Below are positions 1 through 9,100 of a stretch of 64,000 bases of DNA, in pieces. Numbering within the stretch: the first letter of the stretch is position 1; the number at the start of each line of letters is the position of its first letter. A program made the position numbers and the translations under genes. A model generated the notes under the pieces. That model had not been told where the DNA came from and did no database searches. It worked only from the letters and a program-made list of their open reading frames with translations. This DNA comes from Candidatus Omnitrophota bacterium (GTDB taxonomy: Bacteria; Ratteibacteria; UBA8468; B48-G9; DTJG01), in contig JAMWCD010000006.1 in NCBI GenBank assembly GCA_023818965.1, forward strand, positions 141,475-205,474. The letters run 5' to 3'.

Positions 1-1
1 T

Positions 2-1255
2 TGTTTTCCTGTTTTTATTGTCTTTGGCTATGCCGGATTATCAAATGAAATTCTACCTCACTGGCCAGCGCAGGGTTATCTTACAATGATTGTACCATGT
101 GCATTTTTCATTAAAAATGTATTTGAAAAAAGTTACCGATTGAAAAAAAACATTATAAGATTTGTTTTATTTTCAGCAGGATTATTTACGCTTATTATCC
201 CGGTTCAGGTTGTTTTTCACTGTATTAATGTGCCCCGTGAGATAGATCCAACAGGAGACCTTTACGGATGGGATACAGCAGCAGTTTTTGCGGAACACCT
301 GCGTAATAATTCAGGATCTGATGCTTTTTTATTCACTCACAAATTTTATCTTGCAAGTCAAATGGCGTTTTATCTTCCGGAAAACACAGCCAGAAAACAT
401 CTTTATTGTTTGAGTAAAAGAGTTGACCAGTACGATTTCTGGCAGCAACATTTAGATTTGAAAAATGTCCTTAATGGTAAGACAGGAATATTTTTCACAG
501 ATGATCATTTTAAGGATTCTCCTGAAAAATTTTATAAATTTAAAAAAATTGATAAACCAGTGACACTGAAAATTTTCTACAGAGGAAAAAACGTAAAGAC
601 GTTCTATTTCTATGTGTGCCATAGTTTTGAGACAGATCACACAGACAATGAATTTTTCAATTCCCTTAATTTTTCACCAAGGAGTTTTTTAAAAAAAGTT
701 ATTGAACTGGATAACAATGCATTTTTATCATTAAATAGATTTGCATCTCGACACAGTAATCTTGCAAAAATATTGTTCGGTTTTGGATATCTTGGTTCAG
801 CAGAAATTACAACTTTAGTAGTGGCATTGATTCTTTATTTTTTCAGAAGACAGGAATTTTTAAAATATTTCGGGATGTTTTTTGTTATTCTGGTTATTGG
901 CGCCCTGATGGTTCATTTCTTCAAGGAAATTTTTCATTCTCCAAGACCTGCAGTTTTTTTTAAACAAACAGAAATTTTCGTTGTGGGACCCGTATTGAAG
1001 TCGGGCTCTTTTCCGTCAGGGCATTCTCAAACTTCTTTTGCGGCAGCAGTTTTTCTAAGTTTTTTATTTAAAAAGTTTTCACTGATTTTTATTGTCGCTG
1101 CAATAACTGTTTCATTTTCAAGGGTTTTTTCTGGTGTGCATTTTATCAGAGATGTTGCAGTCGGTGCAATAATTGGCGTAATTTCCTGCCTCATTGTTTT
1201 TGGTTGTAGATTCTTATTGCTAAAGAAAAGGAATTTGACAATTTCAAAAAAATAG
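2..1255 (+). CDS. Membrane glycosyltransferase (GT39/GT83-like) fused to PAP2 phosphatase, 5'-truncated
   Basis: The frame is open from base 2, so the gene begins before the window; the first ATG (86) is internal. The opening residues (LPHWPAQGYL) resemble the membrane segment of ArnT/PMT-type glycosyltransferases, followed by a soluble part to about residue 215. The C-terminal third is a PAP2 phosphatase with all three motifs: K-x6-RP (window residue ~308), PSGH (~338) and SR-x6-H-x3-D (~373), among hydrophobic helices. PAP2 enzymes remove phosphate from lipid phosphates or diphosphates, so one chain may both transfer a sugar from a polyprenyl carrier and dephosphorylate a lipid. The PAP2 call is firm; the transferase call rests on a short stretch and context. 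Confidence 0.75.
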   Translation, partial: CFPVFIVFGYAGLSNEILPHWPAQGYLTMIVPCAFFIKNVFEKSYRLKKNIIRFVLFSAGLFTLIIPVQVVFHCINVPREIDPTGDLYGWDTAAVFAEHLRNNSGSDAFLFTHKFYLASQMAFYLPENTARKHLYCLSKRVDQYDFWQQHLDLKNVLNGKTGIFFTDDHFKDSPEKFYKFKKIDKPVTLKIFYRGKNVKTFYFYVCHSFETDHTDNEFFNSLNFSPRSFLKKVIELDNNAFLSLNRFASRHSNLAKILFGFGYLGSAEITTLVVALILYFFRRQEFLKYFGMFFVILVIGALMVHFFKEIFHSPRPAVFFKQTEIFVVGPVLKSGSFPSGHSQTSFAAAVFLSFLFKKFSLIFIVAAITVSFSRVFSGVHFIRDVAVGAIIGVISCLIVFGCRFLLLKKRNLTISKK

Positions 1256-1263
1256 GGTAATAT
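1235..1263 (+). promoter_or_regulatory. Sigma70-type promoter for tRNA-Gly
   Basis: TTGACA (1235-1240) is a consensus -35 box. After a 17-base spacer comes TAATAT (1258-1263), a fair -10 box. The -35 lies inside the end of the upstream phosphatase gene. A start near 1270 would give a leader of about 38 bases before the tRNA. Confidence 0.6.
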
Positions 1264-1307
1264 CTGTTGTAACAATTATATCCATCTCAGTTCGGCTCAA
1301 AAATATT

Positions 1308-1379
1308 GCGGGATTAACTCAGCGGTAGAGTGCGACCTTGCCAAGGTCGAAGTCACGGGTTCAAATCCCGTATCCCGCT
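1308..1379 (+). tRNA. tRNA-Gly (anticodon GCC)
   Basis: The 72 bases fold as a complete cloverleaf: acceptor GCGGGAT/ATCCCGC, D stem ACTC/GAGT, anticodon stem CGACC/GGTCG around loop TTGCCAA, and T stem ACGGG/CCCGT around TTCAAAT. The anticodon GCC reads Gly GGC/GGU. CCA is not encoded, as for the other tRNAs here, so a CCA-adding enzyme is needed. The trailer is unusual: it is complementary to the T arm and contains a second copy of the tRNA 3' end. Confidence 0.95.
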
Positions 1380-1410
1380 TTTGGATCTTTTACAAGGAAC
1401 GGGATTTGAA
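1360..1410 (+). repeat. 12-bp perfect inverted repeat pairing the tRNA-Gly T arm with its trailer
   Basis: TTCAAATCCCGT (1360-1371), the T loop and 3' T stem of tRNA-Gly, is exactly complementary to ACGGGATTTGAA (1399-1410), with a 27-base loop. In the precursor this hairpin would compete with the T arm. No T-run follows, so it does not look like an intrinsic terminator. Confidence 0.8.
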
Positions 1411-1560
1411 TTGGAGCGAAGTAAGGGATTGCGAGCAAGCGCAGCAATCCCAGCGGCCGGCGACCCGAGTTGTAGTGGGAGACAAGGGCGCCAAATCCCG
1501 TATCCCGCTTTTGGATCTTTTACAAGAAATGGGATTCGAATTCGAGCGAAGTATGAGATG
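1362..1560 (+). repeat. 130-bp-spaced direct repeat carrying the tRNA-Gly 3' end
   Basis: Bases 1362-1396 (the last 18 bases of tRNA-Gly plus 17 downstream) recur exactly at 1492-1526, and similarity continues with mismatches to about 1428 and 1558. Between the copies is a GC-rich structured stretch with a GGGATTGC/GCAATCCC inverted repeat (1425-1432, 1444-1451), unlike the AT-rich surroundings. A tRNA 3' end repeated directly is what integrase att sites look like, but 130 bp leaves no room for an element. A tandem duplication or a small repetitive element is as likely. I see no protein-coding gene in 1380-1614. Confidence 0.75.
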
Positions 1561-1614
1561 GCGATATTGGTCTATCCCTTATTTTGCTTTGAAATTTTGT
1601 GTTTGAACCAGAAT

Positions 1615-1643
1615 TTGACTTGTATTTTTTCTCAAGGTATAAT
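1615..1643 (+). promoter_or_regulatory. Strong sigma70-type promoter for the tRNA-Thr/tuf/rpoBC operon
   Basis: TTGACT (1615-1620), a 17-base spacer and a perfect TATAAT (1638-1643) place the transcription start near 1650, about 16 bases before tRNA-Thr. It is the only strong promoter I find ahead of the long plus-strand run, so it probably drives tRNA-Thr, tuf1 and the genes that follow. Confidence 0.75.
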
Positions 1644-1665
1644 TATAATTCTTGACTGCATCAGG

Positions 1666-1737
1666 GCTGCTGTGGCTCAGGGGTAGAGCACGTCCTTGGT
1701 AAGGACGGGGTCATGGGTTCGATTCCCATCAGCAGCT
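1666..1737 (+). tRNA. tRNA-Thr (anticodon GGT)
   Basis: The cloverleaf is complete: acceptor GCTGCTG/CAGCAGC, D stem GCTC/GAGC, anticodon stem CGTCC/GGACG with loop TTGGTAA, T stem ATGGG/CCCAT. The anticodon GGT reads Thr ACC/ACU. It is 72 bases long and has no encoded CCA. A threonine tRNA just upstream of tuf matches the thrT-tufB arrangement of enterobacteria and suggests co-transcription. Confidence 0.95.
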
Positions 1738-1793
1738 TGATGGGAACGGCTCTGATGCGAGAAAAATATTTTCATATGAATCGGGGGTGAAAC

Positions 1794-2996
1794 ATGGCGA
1801 AGGAGAAATTTGTACGAAGCAAGCCACATGTGAATGTAGGGACGATAGGGCATGTAGATCATGGGAAGACGACATTGAGCAGTGCGATAACGTTGGTATT
1901 GTCGAAGGCAGGGAAGGCTCAGCATTTGAAGTATGAAGACATAGACAAGGCGCCTGAGGAGAAGGAGAGGGGATTAACGATACAGATAGCGCACATAGAG
2001 TATGAGACGGAGAAGCGACATTATGCACACATAGATTGTCCTGGTCATGCTGATTATATAAAGAACATGATAACAGGTGCGGCACAGATGGATGGAGCGA
2101 TTCTGGTGGTGAGTGCTCCGGATGGTCCGATGCCGCAGACGAGGGAGCATATACTATTAGCCAGGCAGGTAGGGGTACCAGCGATAGTAGTATTTATGAA
2201 CAAGATGGACATGTTGAGTGATAAAGAGTTGATAGAGCTGGTAGAGATGGAAGTGAGGGAGTTATTGAGCAAGTATGAATTTCCTGGGGACAAGGTACCG
2301 GTGATAAAGGGTTCAGCGCTTGAGGCATTGAGTTGTGGATGCGGGAAGAGGGAATGTAGCAAGTGTGGACCGATATGGGAGTTAATGGATGCGATAGACA
2401 GTTACATACCTGAGCCTGTGAGGTTGGTAGATCAGCCATTTTTGCTTGCGGTAGAGGATGTATTTTCTATTACAGGAAGAGGGACAGTAGCGACAGGAAG
2501 GGTAGAGAGGGGAAAGATAAAGGCAGGAGAAGAGGTAGAGATAGTAGGATTAAGGGAAGGAGTGACAAAGACAGTAGTGACCAGTATAGAGATGTTCAGG
2601 AAGATACTTGATGAAGCGGTAGCAGGAGATAATGTAGGGTTATTGTTGAGAGGGATAGAGAAGGAAGGGGTAGAGAGAGGGATGGTGATAGCGGCGCCTG
2701 GGAGTATAACTCCGCATAAGAAGTTCAAGGCGCAGGTATATGTATTGAAGAAGGAGGAAGGAGGCAGGCACACTCCATTTTTCACAGGTTATCGTCCACA
2801 ATTTTTCTTCAGGACGACAGATGTGACAGGGACGATAAAGTTGCCTGAAGGTGTAGAGATGGTGATGCCTGGAGATAACATAGAGATGGAGGCAGAGTTG
2901 ATAGCGCCTGTTGCGATGGAGAAAGGGTTGAGGTTTGCGATCAGGGAAGGTGGTAGAACAGTTGGTTCAGGTGCTATCACGGAAATCATTTCATAA
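1794..2996 (+). CDS. tuf: Elongation factor Tu, copy 1
   Basis: This GTPase brings aminoacyl-tRNA to the ribosomal A site. At 400 aa it is full length. G motifs are GHVDHGKT (19-26), switch I Thr62, DCPGHAD (81-87), NKMD (136-139) and SAL (174-176). Right after the SAL motif a loop carries four cysteines (181, 183, 188, 191; C-x-C-x4-C-x2-C), a possible metal site not found in the E. coli protein. The gene is almost base-for-base identical to tuf2 at 17076. Its codon use (mostly ATA for Ile, many AGG, GTA, GCG) differs sharply from its neighbours. The SD is GGGGGTG. It follows tRNA-Thr and precedes rpmG. Confidence 0.98.
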   Translation: MAKEKFVRSKPHVNVGTIGHVDHGKTTLSSAITLVLSKAGKAQHLKYEDIDKAPEEKERGLTIQIAHIEYETEKRHYAHIDCPGHADYIKNMITGAAQMDGAILVVSAPDGPMPQTREHILLARQVGVPAIVVFMNKMDMLSDKELIELVEMEVRELLSKYEFPGDKVPVIKGSALEALSCGCGKRECSKCGPIWELMDAIDSYIPEPVRLVDQPFLLAVEDVFSITGRGTVATGRVERGKIKAGEEVEIVGLREGVTKTVVTSIEMFRKILDEAVAGDNVGLLLRGIEKEGVERGMVIAAPGSITPHKKFKAQVYVLKKEEGGRHTPFFTGYRPQFFFRTTDVTGTIKLPEGVEMVMPGDNIEMEAELIAPVAMEKGLRFAIREGGRTVGSGAITEIIS

Positions 2997-3010
2997 AGGA
3001 TATTCAAACT

Positions 3011-3160
3011 ATGGCTGAAAATATTCTTCTTGCGTGTTCGGAATGTAAAAGGCGCAATTATGCGACTGAAAAGAATAAGAAGAAAAGCAAGGACCGACTG
3101 GAATTAAAAAAATATTGCCCATACTGCCGTAGGCACACGGTCCATAAAGAAACCAGATAG
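3011..3160 (+). CDS. rpmG: Ribosomal protein L33
   Basis: A 49-aa basic large-subunit protein of the zinc-binding type, with C9-x2-C12 and C36-x2-C39. It sits between tuf and tRNA-Trp, followed by secE, a classic order. The last two bases of its TAG stop (3159-3160) are also the first two bases of the mature tRNA-Trp, so RNase P cleavage of the transcript would remove part of the stop codon from the mRNA. Confidence 0.95.
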   Translation: MAENILLACSECKRRNYATEKNKKKSKDRLELKKYCPYCRRHTVHKETR

Positions 3161-3231
3161 GCCTGTAGCTCTAACGGCAGAGCGGCGGTCTCCAAAACCG
3201 TAGGTTGGAGGTTCAAATCCTCCCAGGCCTG
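3159..3231 (+). tRNA. tRNA-Trp (anticodon CCA)
   Basis: A 73-base cloverleaf: acceptor AGGCCTG/CAGGCCT with discriminator G, D stem GCTC/GAGC, anticodon stem GCGGT/ACCGT with loop CTCCAAA, T stem GGAGG/CCTCC. The anticodon CCA reads UGG. CCA is not encoded at the 3' end. It overlaps the rpmG stop codon by two bases and lies 13 bases before secE, so it must be cut from a polycistronic mRNA. Confidence 0.95.
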
Positions 3232-3244
3232 CAAAAAGTGAAAA

Positions 3245-3430
3245 ATGATACAGAAGATAAAGACATTTTTGAAGGAAAGTCAGAATGAGTTTAAAAAGGT
3301 GACATGGCCGAATTTTCAGGTTTTAAAAAGGTCAACAGTGGCAGTAATTTTTTTGATGATTTTGATGGCAGTTTATTTCGGCATTGTTGATGTGGTTTTT
3401 TCAAAAATGCTGCATTTATTTGCGAGGTAG
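3245..3430 (+). CDS. secE: Preprotein translocase subunit SecE
   Basis: A 61-aa single-span membrane protein of the minimal SecE type. An amphipathic N-terminal helix contains the family signature ESQNEFKKVTWP, then one membrane span covers about residues 30-55. SecE clamps the SecY channel. It lies between tRNA-Trp and nusG, and its stop codon directly abuts the nusG start region. No clear SD is visible. Confidence 0.95.
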   Translation: MIQKIKTFLKESQNEFKKVTWPNFQVLKRSTVAVIFLMILMAVYFGIVDVVFSKMLHLFAR

Positions 3431-3432
3431 TG

Positions 3433-3969
3433 ATGAGTAAATGGTTTATTGTTCATGTCAGAACTGGGCATGAGGATAAGACGAAGAAATTGATCGAAGC
3501 AAGACTTGCTAATGCTGGTAATACCATGGTAAAACAAATCATTATACCAACAGAAGATGTTGTTGAGGTAGAGAGTTCAAAAGGTGAAAAAACTATCAAG
3601 CCGCGGAAGTTTTTTCCTGGTTATTTACTGATTGAAACAGAGGATAATATTGATGATTTAACCTGGCATCTGATTAAAACAACCAGTGGTGTTTTTAATG
3701 TTCTTGGTGCAGGTACCAGACCAGCACCATTACAGGGAAATGAGGTTAAAAATCTTTTGCGTGAAATTGAAGAAAGAAAGGCAAAGCCTGTTCCGAAAAT
3801 TGAATTCAATAAAGGAGATAAGGTGGTAATAACAGAGGGTCCATTTGTTGATTTTACCGGCGTTGTTGAAGATGTAAACAATGATAAAGAAAGATTGAAG
3901 GTTAGTGTTTCAATTTTTGGAAGGTCAACAATTTTAGAACTTAACTTCTGGCAGGTCGAAAAGGTGTGA
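3433..3969 (+). CDS. nusG: Transcription termination/antitermination factor NusG
   Basis: 178 aa with the N-terminal NGN domain (KWFIVHVRTGHE near the start, FPGYLLIE mid-domain) and a C-terminal KOW domain (about 125-178, GDKVVITEGPF). It binds RNA polymerase and links it to Rho or the ribosome. I chose ATG 3433 over the overlapping GTG 3430 because GAGG (3424-3427) then has a normal 5-base spacing. It lies directly before the L11/L1 genes, as in most bacteria. Confidence 0.96.
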   Translation: MSKWFIVHVRTGHEDKTKKLIEARLANAGNTMVKQIIIPTEDVVEVESSKGEKTIKPRKFFPGYLLIETEDNIDDLTWHLIKTTSGVFNVLGAGTRPAPLQGNEVKNLLREIEERKAKPVPKIEFNKGDKVVITEGPFVDFTGVVEDVNNDKERLKVSVSIFGRSTILELNFWQVEKV

Positions 3970-3972
3970 AAA

Positions 3973-4410
3973 ATGGCTGAAAAATCGACAAAAAAGGTAA
4001 AAGCAGTAGTGAAGTTACAGATTCCAGCAGGACAGGCAACACCAGCACCTCCTGTTGGTCCTGCTCTCGGTCAGCATGGTGTAAACATAATGGAATTCTG
4101 TAAATCATTCAATGCTGCAACGAAAGGTAAGGAGGGAGATATTATTCCTGTTGTTCTTACAATATTTGAGGACAGATCTTTTACATACCAGTTGAAAACA
4201 CCACCGACTGCCTCATTATTGAAAAAGGCAGCCAATATTGTGAAGGGTTCGGGTGTTCCGAACAAGGAAAAGGTCGGAAAAGTTACACGGAAACAGATTC
4301 AGGAAATAGCAAAGATAAAATTACCTGATCTGAATACTGATGATCTGACAAAGGCAGTAAAAATCGTTGAAGGTTGTGCAAGAAGTATGGGAATAGATAT
4401 TATTGATTGA
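3973..4410 (+). CDS. rplK: Ribosomal protein L11
   Basis: 145 aa, a typical length. The N-terminal domain has the proline-rich [19 protein letters not shown] segment (residues ~19-37), the thiostrepton/GTPase-centre region. The C-terminal domain binds 23S rRNA. It starts three bases after nusG and is followed by rplA. Confidence 0.97.
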   Translation: MAEKSTKKVKAVVKLQIPAGQATPAPPVGPALGQHGVNIMEFCKSFNAATKGKEGDIIPVVLTIFEDRSFTYQLKTPPTASLLKKAANIVKGSGVPNKEKVGKVTRKQIQEIAKIKLPDLNTDDLTKAVKIVEGCARSMGIDIID

Positions 4411-4419
4411 GAGGCGAAA

Positions 4420-5136
4420 ATGAAAAAGAGGTCCAAAAAATATCGGGCAATTTATGAAAAGATTGAAAAAAAGGAAGTATATTCACCAGAGGAAGCAATA
4501 GCATTTTTGAAAGCCAATCCATCTGCAAGATTTGATGAGACGATTGAACTTTCTGTTCATTTAGGACTGGATGTAAAAAAATTACAGCAACCTGTGAGGG
4601 GCTCAATAAATCTGCCGCATGGAAGTGGAAAACAGATTAAGGTTCTTGTTTTTGCACAGGGCGAAAATCTGGAGAGGGCAAAAAATGCAGGTGCAGATTA
4701 CTATGGGGGGAATGAGTTAATTGAAAAAATCAAAGGTGGCTGGCTTGATTTTCAGGCAGTTGTTGCAACTCCAGATATGATGAGGAACATTGCCCCTCTT
4801 GGTAAAATTCTTGGTCCGAGGGGATTGATGCCAAATCCAAAATCAGGGACAGTAACATTTGAAATTGAGAAAATTGTTGAGGAACTGAAAAAAGGTAGAA
4901 TTGAGTTCAAAATGGATAAGGATGGGAATATTCACATTCCTATTGGAAAGATTTCATTTCCTCTGGAAAAACTTGTTGATAACTTATACGCCGCCTTGAG
5001 AGCAATTATCGCAGCACGACCTCAAGGGGCAAAAGGTGTTTATCTGAAAAGTGCCCATATTTCATCAACAATGGGACCTTCTTTTGCACTGGATATTAAT
5101 AAGATTTCTCAGGAAATCAAAGCCACAGTTTCTTGA
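4420..5136 (+). CDS. rplA: Ribosomal protein L1
   Basis: 238 aa, close to the usual ~230. It contains the family signature GPRGLMPNPKSGT (~130-142) and a C-terminal STMGPSFALD. L1 forms the mobile stalk at the E site and in many bacteria represses its own operon by binding the mRNA; I did not find a clear L1-binding mimic. It is in the standard rplK-rplA-rplJ-rplL order. Confidence 0.97.
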   Translation: MKKRSKKYRAIYEKIEKKEVYSPEEAIAFLKANPSARFDETIELSVHLGLDVKKLQQPVRGSINLPHGSGKQIKVLVFAQGENLERAKNAGADYYGGNELIEKIKGGWLDFQAVVATPDMMRNIAPLGKILGPRGLMPNPKSGTVTFEIEKIVEELKKGRIEFKMDKDGNIHIPIGKISFPLEKLVDNLYAALRAIIAARPQGAKGVYLKSAHISSTMGPSFALDINKISQEIKATVS

Positions 5137-5151
5137 TAGAAGGACGAAAAT

Positions 5152-5685
5152 ATGAATAAAAGTGAAAAAGAATCTTTGTTGAAATTTTTGACGGAACGGT
5201 TGAGTTCAAGCAAGGTTTCAATTTTTGCGCAGTTTTCAGGAATTACTGTTAAGGAGATGGAACAACTGCGCAAGGATTTAAGAAAATGTTCAGGTAATGT
5301 CATGGTAGTAAAAAATACCCTGACAAAGATGGCACTGCGTTTGTGCTCAATGGATGAGGCAATGAAATTTATGGAAGGTCCAAATTTATTGATCTGGAGT
5401 CAAACAGGGGATGAATCAGAGGTTATAAAAGAGACCTTGAAATTTGTAAAAGCCTCAGCAGGGAAATTGAGAGTGAATTTTGGTTTGTTGAACAATTTGC
5501 TTGTTGAACCCGAAACATTAGAGAAACTTGGCAAACTTCCATCAAAGAAAATATTACAGGCAATGGTAATTGGAAGCATTAAATCTCCATTGAGTAATCT
5601 TGTTTACAATGTTAAATATCCGTTGACACGATTAATTTTGGTATTGAAAACGTTTTCTGAACAAAAGGAGAAGAAAAATGGCTGA
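5152..5685 (+). CDS. rplJ: Ribosomal protein L10
   Basis: 177 aa. L10 anchors the L7/L12 dimers to the GTPase centre: the N-terminal globular part binds rRNA and L11, and the long C-terminal helix binds L12. Only 15 bases separate it from rplA, so there is no room for an E. coli-type L10 leader. Its end overlaps rplL by 8 bases, which suggests translational coupling. Confidence 0.96.
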   Translation: MNKSEKESLLKFLTERLSSSKVSIFAQFSGITVKEMEQLRKDLRKCSGNVMVVKNTLTKMALRLCSMDEAMKFMEGPNLLIWSQTGDESEVIKETLKFVKASAGKLRVNFGLLNNLLVEPETLEKLGKLPSKKILQAMVIGSIKSPLSNLVYNVKYPLTRLILVLKTFSEQKEKKNG

Positions 5686-6073
5686 AGAAAAAAAATTTTC
5701 TGTGGATGTTCTTGTTGATGCAATTGGTAATCTTACTGCAATGGAACTAGCAGACCTTGCGAAGAAACTTGAAGACAAGTTTGGAGTTCAGCCGGTTGTA
5801 GCAACCGCAGGTGTTGCACCTGTTGCCACTGCTGAACAGGCAGCGCCACAGGCTGAAGAAAAGACCTCATTTGATGTTATTTTGACAGGTTTTGGCGCAA
5901 ACAAAATTCAGGTCATTAAAGAGGTAAGAGCCATCACAAACCTTGGTTTGAAAGAGGCGAAAGACCTTGTGGAGTCATTGCCAAAACCCATAAAGGAAAA
6001 GGTGAGCAAGGAAGAGGCAGAAGAAATAAAGAAGAAACTGGAAGCTGCTGGTGCAACTGTTGAAGTAAAATAA
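5678..6073 (+). CDS. rplL: Ribosomal protein L7/L12
   Basis: 131 aa: an N-terminal dimerisation helix (to ~30), an Ala/Pro-rich hinge (~45-65) and a conserved C-terminal domain ([10 protein letters not shown] to the end) that contacts elongation factors. The SD lies within rplJ (AAAAGGAG). A 41-base gap precedes rpoBC, with no visible terminator, so the polymerase gene is probably read from the same transcript. Confidence 0.97.
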   Translation: MAEEKKFSVDVLVDAIGNLTAMELADLAKKLEDKFGVQPVVATAGVAPVATAEQAAPQAEEKTSFDVILTGFGANKIQVIKEVRAITNLGLKEAKDLVESLPKPIKEKVSKEEAEEIKKKLEAAGATVEVK

Positions 6074-6114
6074 GTTTTTTAATTAACCCCTAACCAGGGA
6101 ATGGAGACATAGCA

Positions 6115-9100
6115 ATGAAAAATCTGGAAATGCCTGATTTATTAAAGGTCCAGATTGACCCCTATAAAAGATTTCTTCAAAAGGATGTTCCCCCAGAAAA
6201 GAGGGAAAATACAGGACTTGAGGAGATTCTCAGGAGGGTCTTCCCTGAGATAGAGATACTACCTGGAGAAAAGCACCGTGTAATAGCAAGTGATGATGGG
6301 GTCCTGTTTCTTGAGTACATCAGTTATGCAATAGAAGACCCTGTGGAAACAGAATCAGAGTGTGTTGAGAAAGGTATTACCTACGGTGGCAGATTTAAGA
6401 TAAAATTCAGGCTTTATAAAAAGAACAAGTCAACCAATCGTTTTGATAGCATCAGGGAGCCACAGGATGTTTATCTTGGCATAATCCCCCTGATGACAGA
6501 ACGTGGAACATTCATTATCAATGGTATTGAAAGAGCAGTCGTTAATCAGATACAGAGATCTCCTGGAGTATATTTCAAAGAAGAGGAAGAGATAGGACAG
6601 AGAATTACATATTCAGCGCGTATTTTTCCTGCACGTGGGCTATGGATGGAATTTCATCCTGAACTTCATCATAATGTGATGTGTCTGTATGCGTATTTTG
6701 GAAAGAAAAAGATTTATGCCACAACTTTACTGAAAGCACTTGGATATTCTGAGGCAGAAATTTTATCATTATTGTATGACTCACCCGACAAAATCCCGAC
6801 TGATAGTATCATAAAAACAACCCTTGAAAAAGATGCTGATATAAAAACTGCTCAGGATGCTCTCAGAAAAATCTATGTGGAATTGAGACCTGGTTTTCCA
6901 ATGGATGACAGGGAAGCCCGAATATTTTTCAAAAGATTGTTTTTCTCTTCAGAACAATATGATCTTTCTCCTGCAGGAAGAATGCAGATTAACAAGAAAC
7001 TTGGATTGAACATAAATGAGTTGCATCTGACATCAGAAGATATCATTAAGACAATCAGGTACCTGCTGAATCTTATGGAAAACAATCAAGGTGAAGTAGA
7101 TGACATTGATCACCTTGGAAATAAAAGAGTGAGGACATCAGCAGAAATTATCAAAGAACACATGTATGAAGGGCTGATACGACTGGCTCATTTTGTAAAA
7201 GAAAGAATGGCAATCATTGATAAGACACAGGAAATTTCTCCACAGGACCTTTTGAATAGCAGGGTGTTTTCAACAGTTGTTGAAGAATTTTTTGCTCGAA
7301 ATCAGTTATCTCAATTTCTTGATCAGATTAATCCTCTCGCAGAACTTACTCATAAAAGAAGGTTGACAGCAGTTGGAGAAGGAGGGGTAAAAGAAAGAAA
7401 GCGAGCCGGATTTGAAGTCAGGGATGTTCATTATACACACTTTGGTAGAGTGTGTCCCATAGAAACACCTGAAGGTGCAAATGTTGGTTTAATTAATTCC
7501 CTTACTGTGTACGCTGAAGTTGACAGGATTGGTTTCATCAGGACCCCCTATTACAGGGTTAAGAACGGAAGGATTTTGTTTGATGAGGTCGTCTATATTT
7601 CTGCTGATGAAGAAGACAATTACGTTGTGGCTCCACCTGATGTTCCTTTTGATTCAAAAACAGGTTTAATTATTCCAGAAACAATTCGAGTAAGGTCAAA
7701 GGGTGGAGAATTTACAGAAGCCAGCAGGGATGAGATTCAGTTGATAGGGGTTTCTCCCAAACAGGTTGTTGGTTTAAGTGCTTCGCTAATACCATTTCTT
7801 GAGCACAATGATTCCAACCGTGCATTGATGGGTTCAAATATGCAACGTCAGGCAGTTCCACTTTTAAAAGCAGAAGCCCCACTGGTACGTACAGGAATGG
7901 AGAAAAAGGTTGTAATGGATTCAGGTGTTGTGGTAAAGGCAAGAAATTCAGGAGTTGTGAAGTATGTGGATGCAAGCAAAATTATTATTGAAAGGGATGA
8001 TAAAGGATTATTTCCCTGGCAGCACCAGGATGAGTATTATCTTCAGACATTTCGCAGAACAAATCAGGATACCTGTTTTCATCAGAAACCAGTTGTTTCA
8101 GTTGGTCAGAAAGTAAAAAAGGGACAGATTATTTCAGATGGACCTGCTGTCTCTCCAGAAGGATATCTTGCACTCGGAAAAAATTTACTTGTTGCCTTTA
8201 TGCCGTGGAGGGGATATAACTTTGAGGATGCGATTGTTCTGAGTGAACGACTCGTGAAGGAAGATACATTTACCTCAATTCACATTGAGAGGTTTGAGGT
8301 TATTGCTCAGGAGACAGAGCGTGGACCTGAAGAAATAACAGCAGACCTTCCGAATGTTTCTGAGGAAGAACTAAGAAATCTTGATGAAAATGGCATTATC
8401 AGGATAGGTGCAGAAGTTAAACCAGGTGATATTCTTGTTGGTAAAATTACACCAAAGGGAGAATCTGAACTGACTCCTGAAGAGAAATTATTAAGGGTGA
8501 TTTTTGGTGAAAAGGCAAGAGATGTTGCGAATACGTCATTGACTGTTCCTCCTGGTGTTTATGGTGTTGTGGTAAATGTAAAAACATATTATCCAACCGA
8601 AAGAATATCAGAGGACCAGGTGAAGAAGCAGGTTAGTGAGATCGAGAAAGAACTGAAAAATAAAAAGGCAATCGTGTGCAAAATTATCAAAGAACAGATA
8701 AAAGAAATACTAATCAGAAACAAGATTTCTGCCACCAGATTAACAACAAATCCTGATAGCTGGGATCGCATTGTTAATTCAATTGATAATGAAGATATAA
8801 AAAATCAGGTGAAAAAAATTGTTGACATCGGCAAATCAGAACTTGAAAAACTTGAACAGGATGCGAACAATGAAAAAATAAAAATTCGAAGGGGTTCAGA
8901 ACTTGAGCCCAATGTTATATGCAAGGTATCTGTTGAAATAGCAATAAAGAAAAAAGTTGCAGTTGGTGATAAGATGAGTGGAAGACATGGGAATAAAGGA
9001 GTAATCTCTGTGATATTGCCGGAAGAGGATATGCCATTTCTTGAGGATGGAACTCCTGTTGATATAGTGTTAAATCCACTTGGGGTTCCTTCACGTATGA

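Noticed and set aside
1360-1410. Intrinsic terminator after tRNA-Gly
   Set aside because: The hairpin overlaps the tRNA and is not followed by a T-run.
1330-1686. A 118-codon open frame across tRNA-Gly, its repeats and tRNA-Thr
   Set aside because: It reads through two tRNA genes and the promoter between them, and has no SD or family resemblance.
1729-3007. Several antisense open frames over tuf1 (and the same set over tuf2, 17007-18271)
   Set aside because: They arise from the purine-rich codon bias of tuf, recur identically in both copies, and overlap a certain gene.
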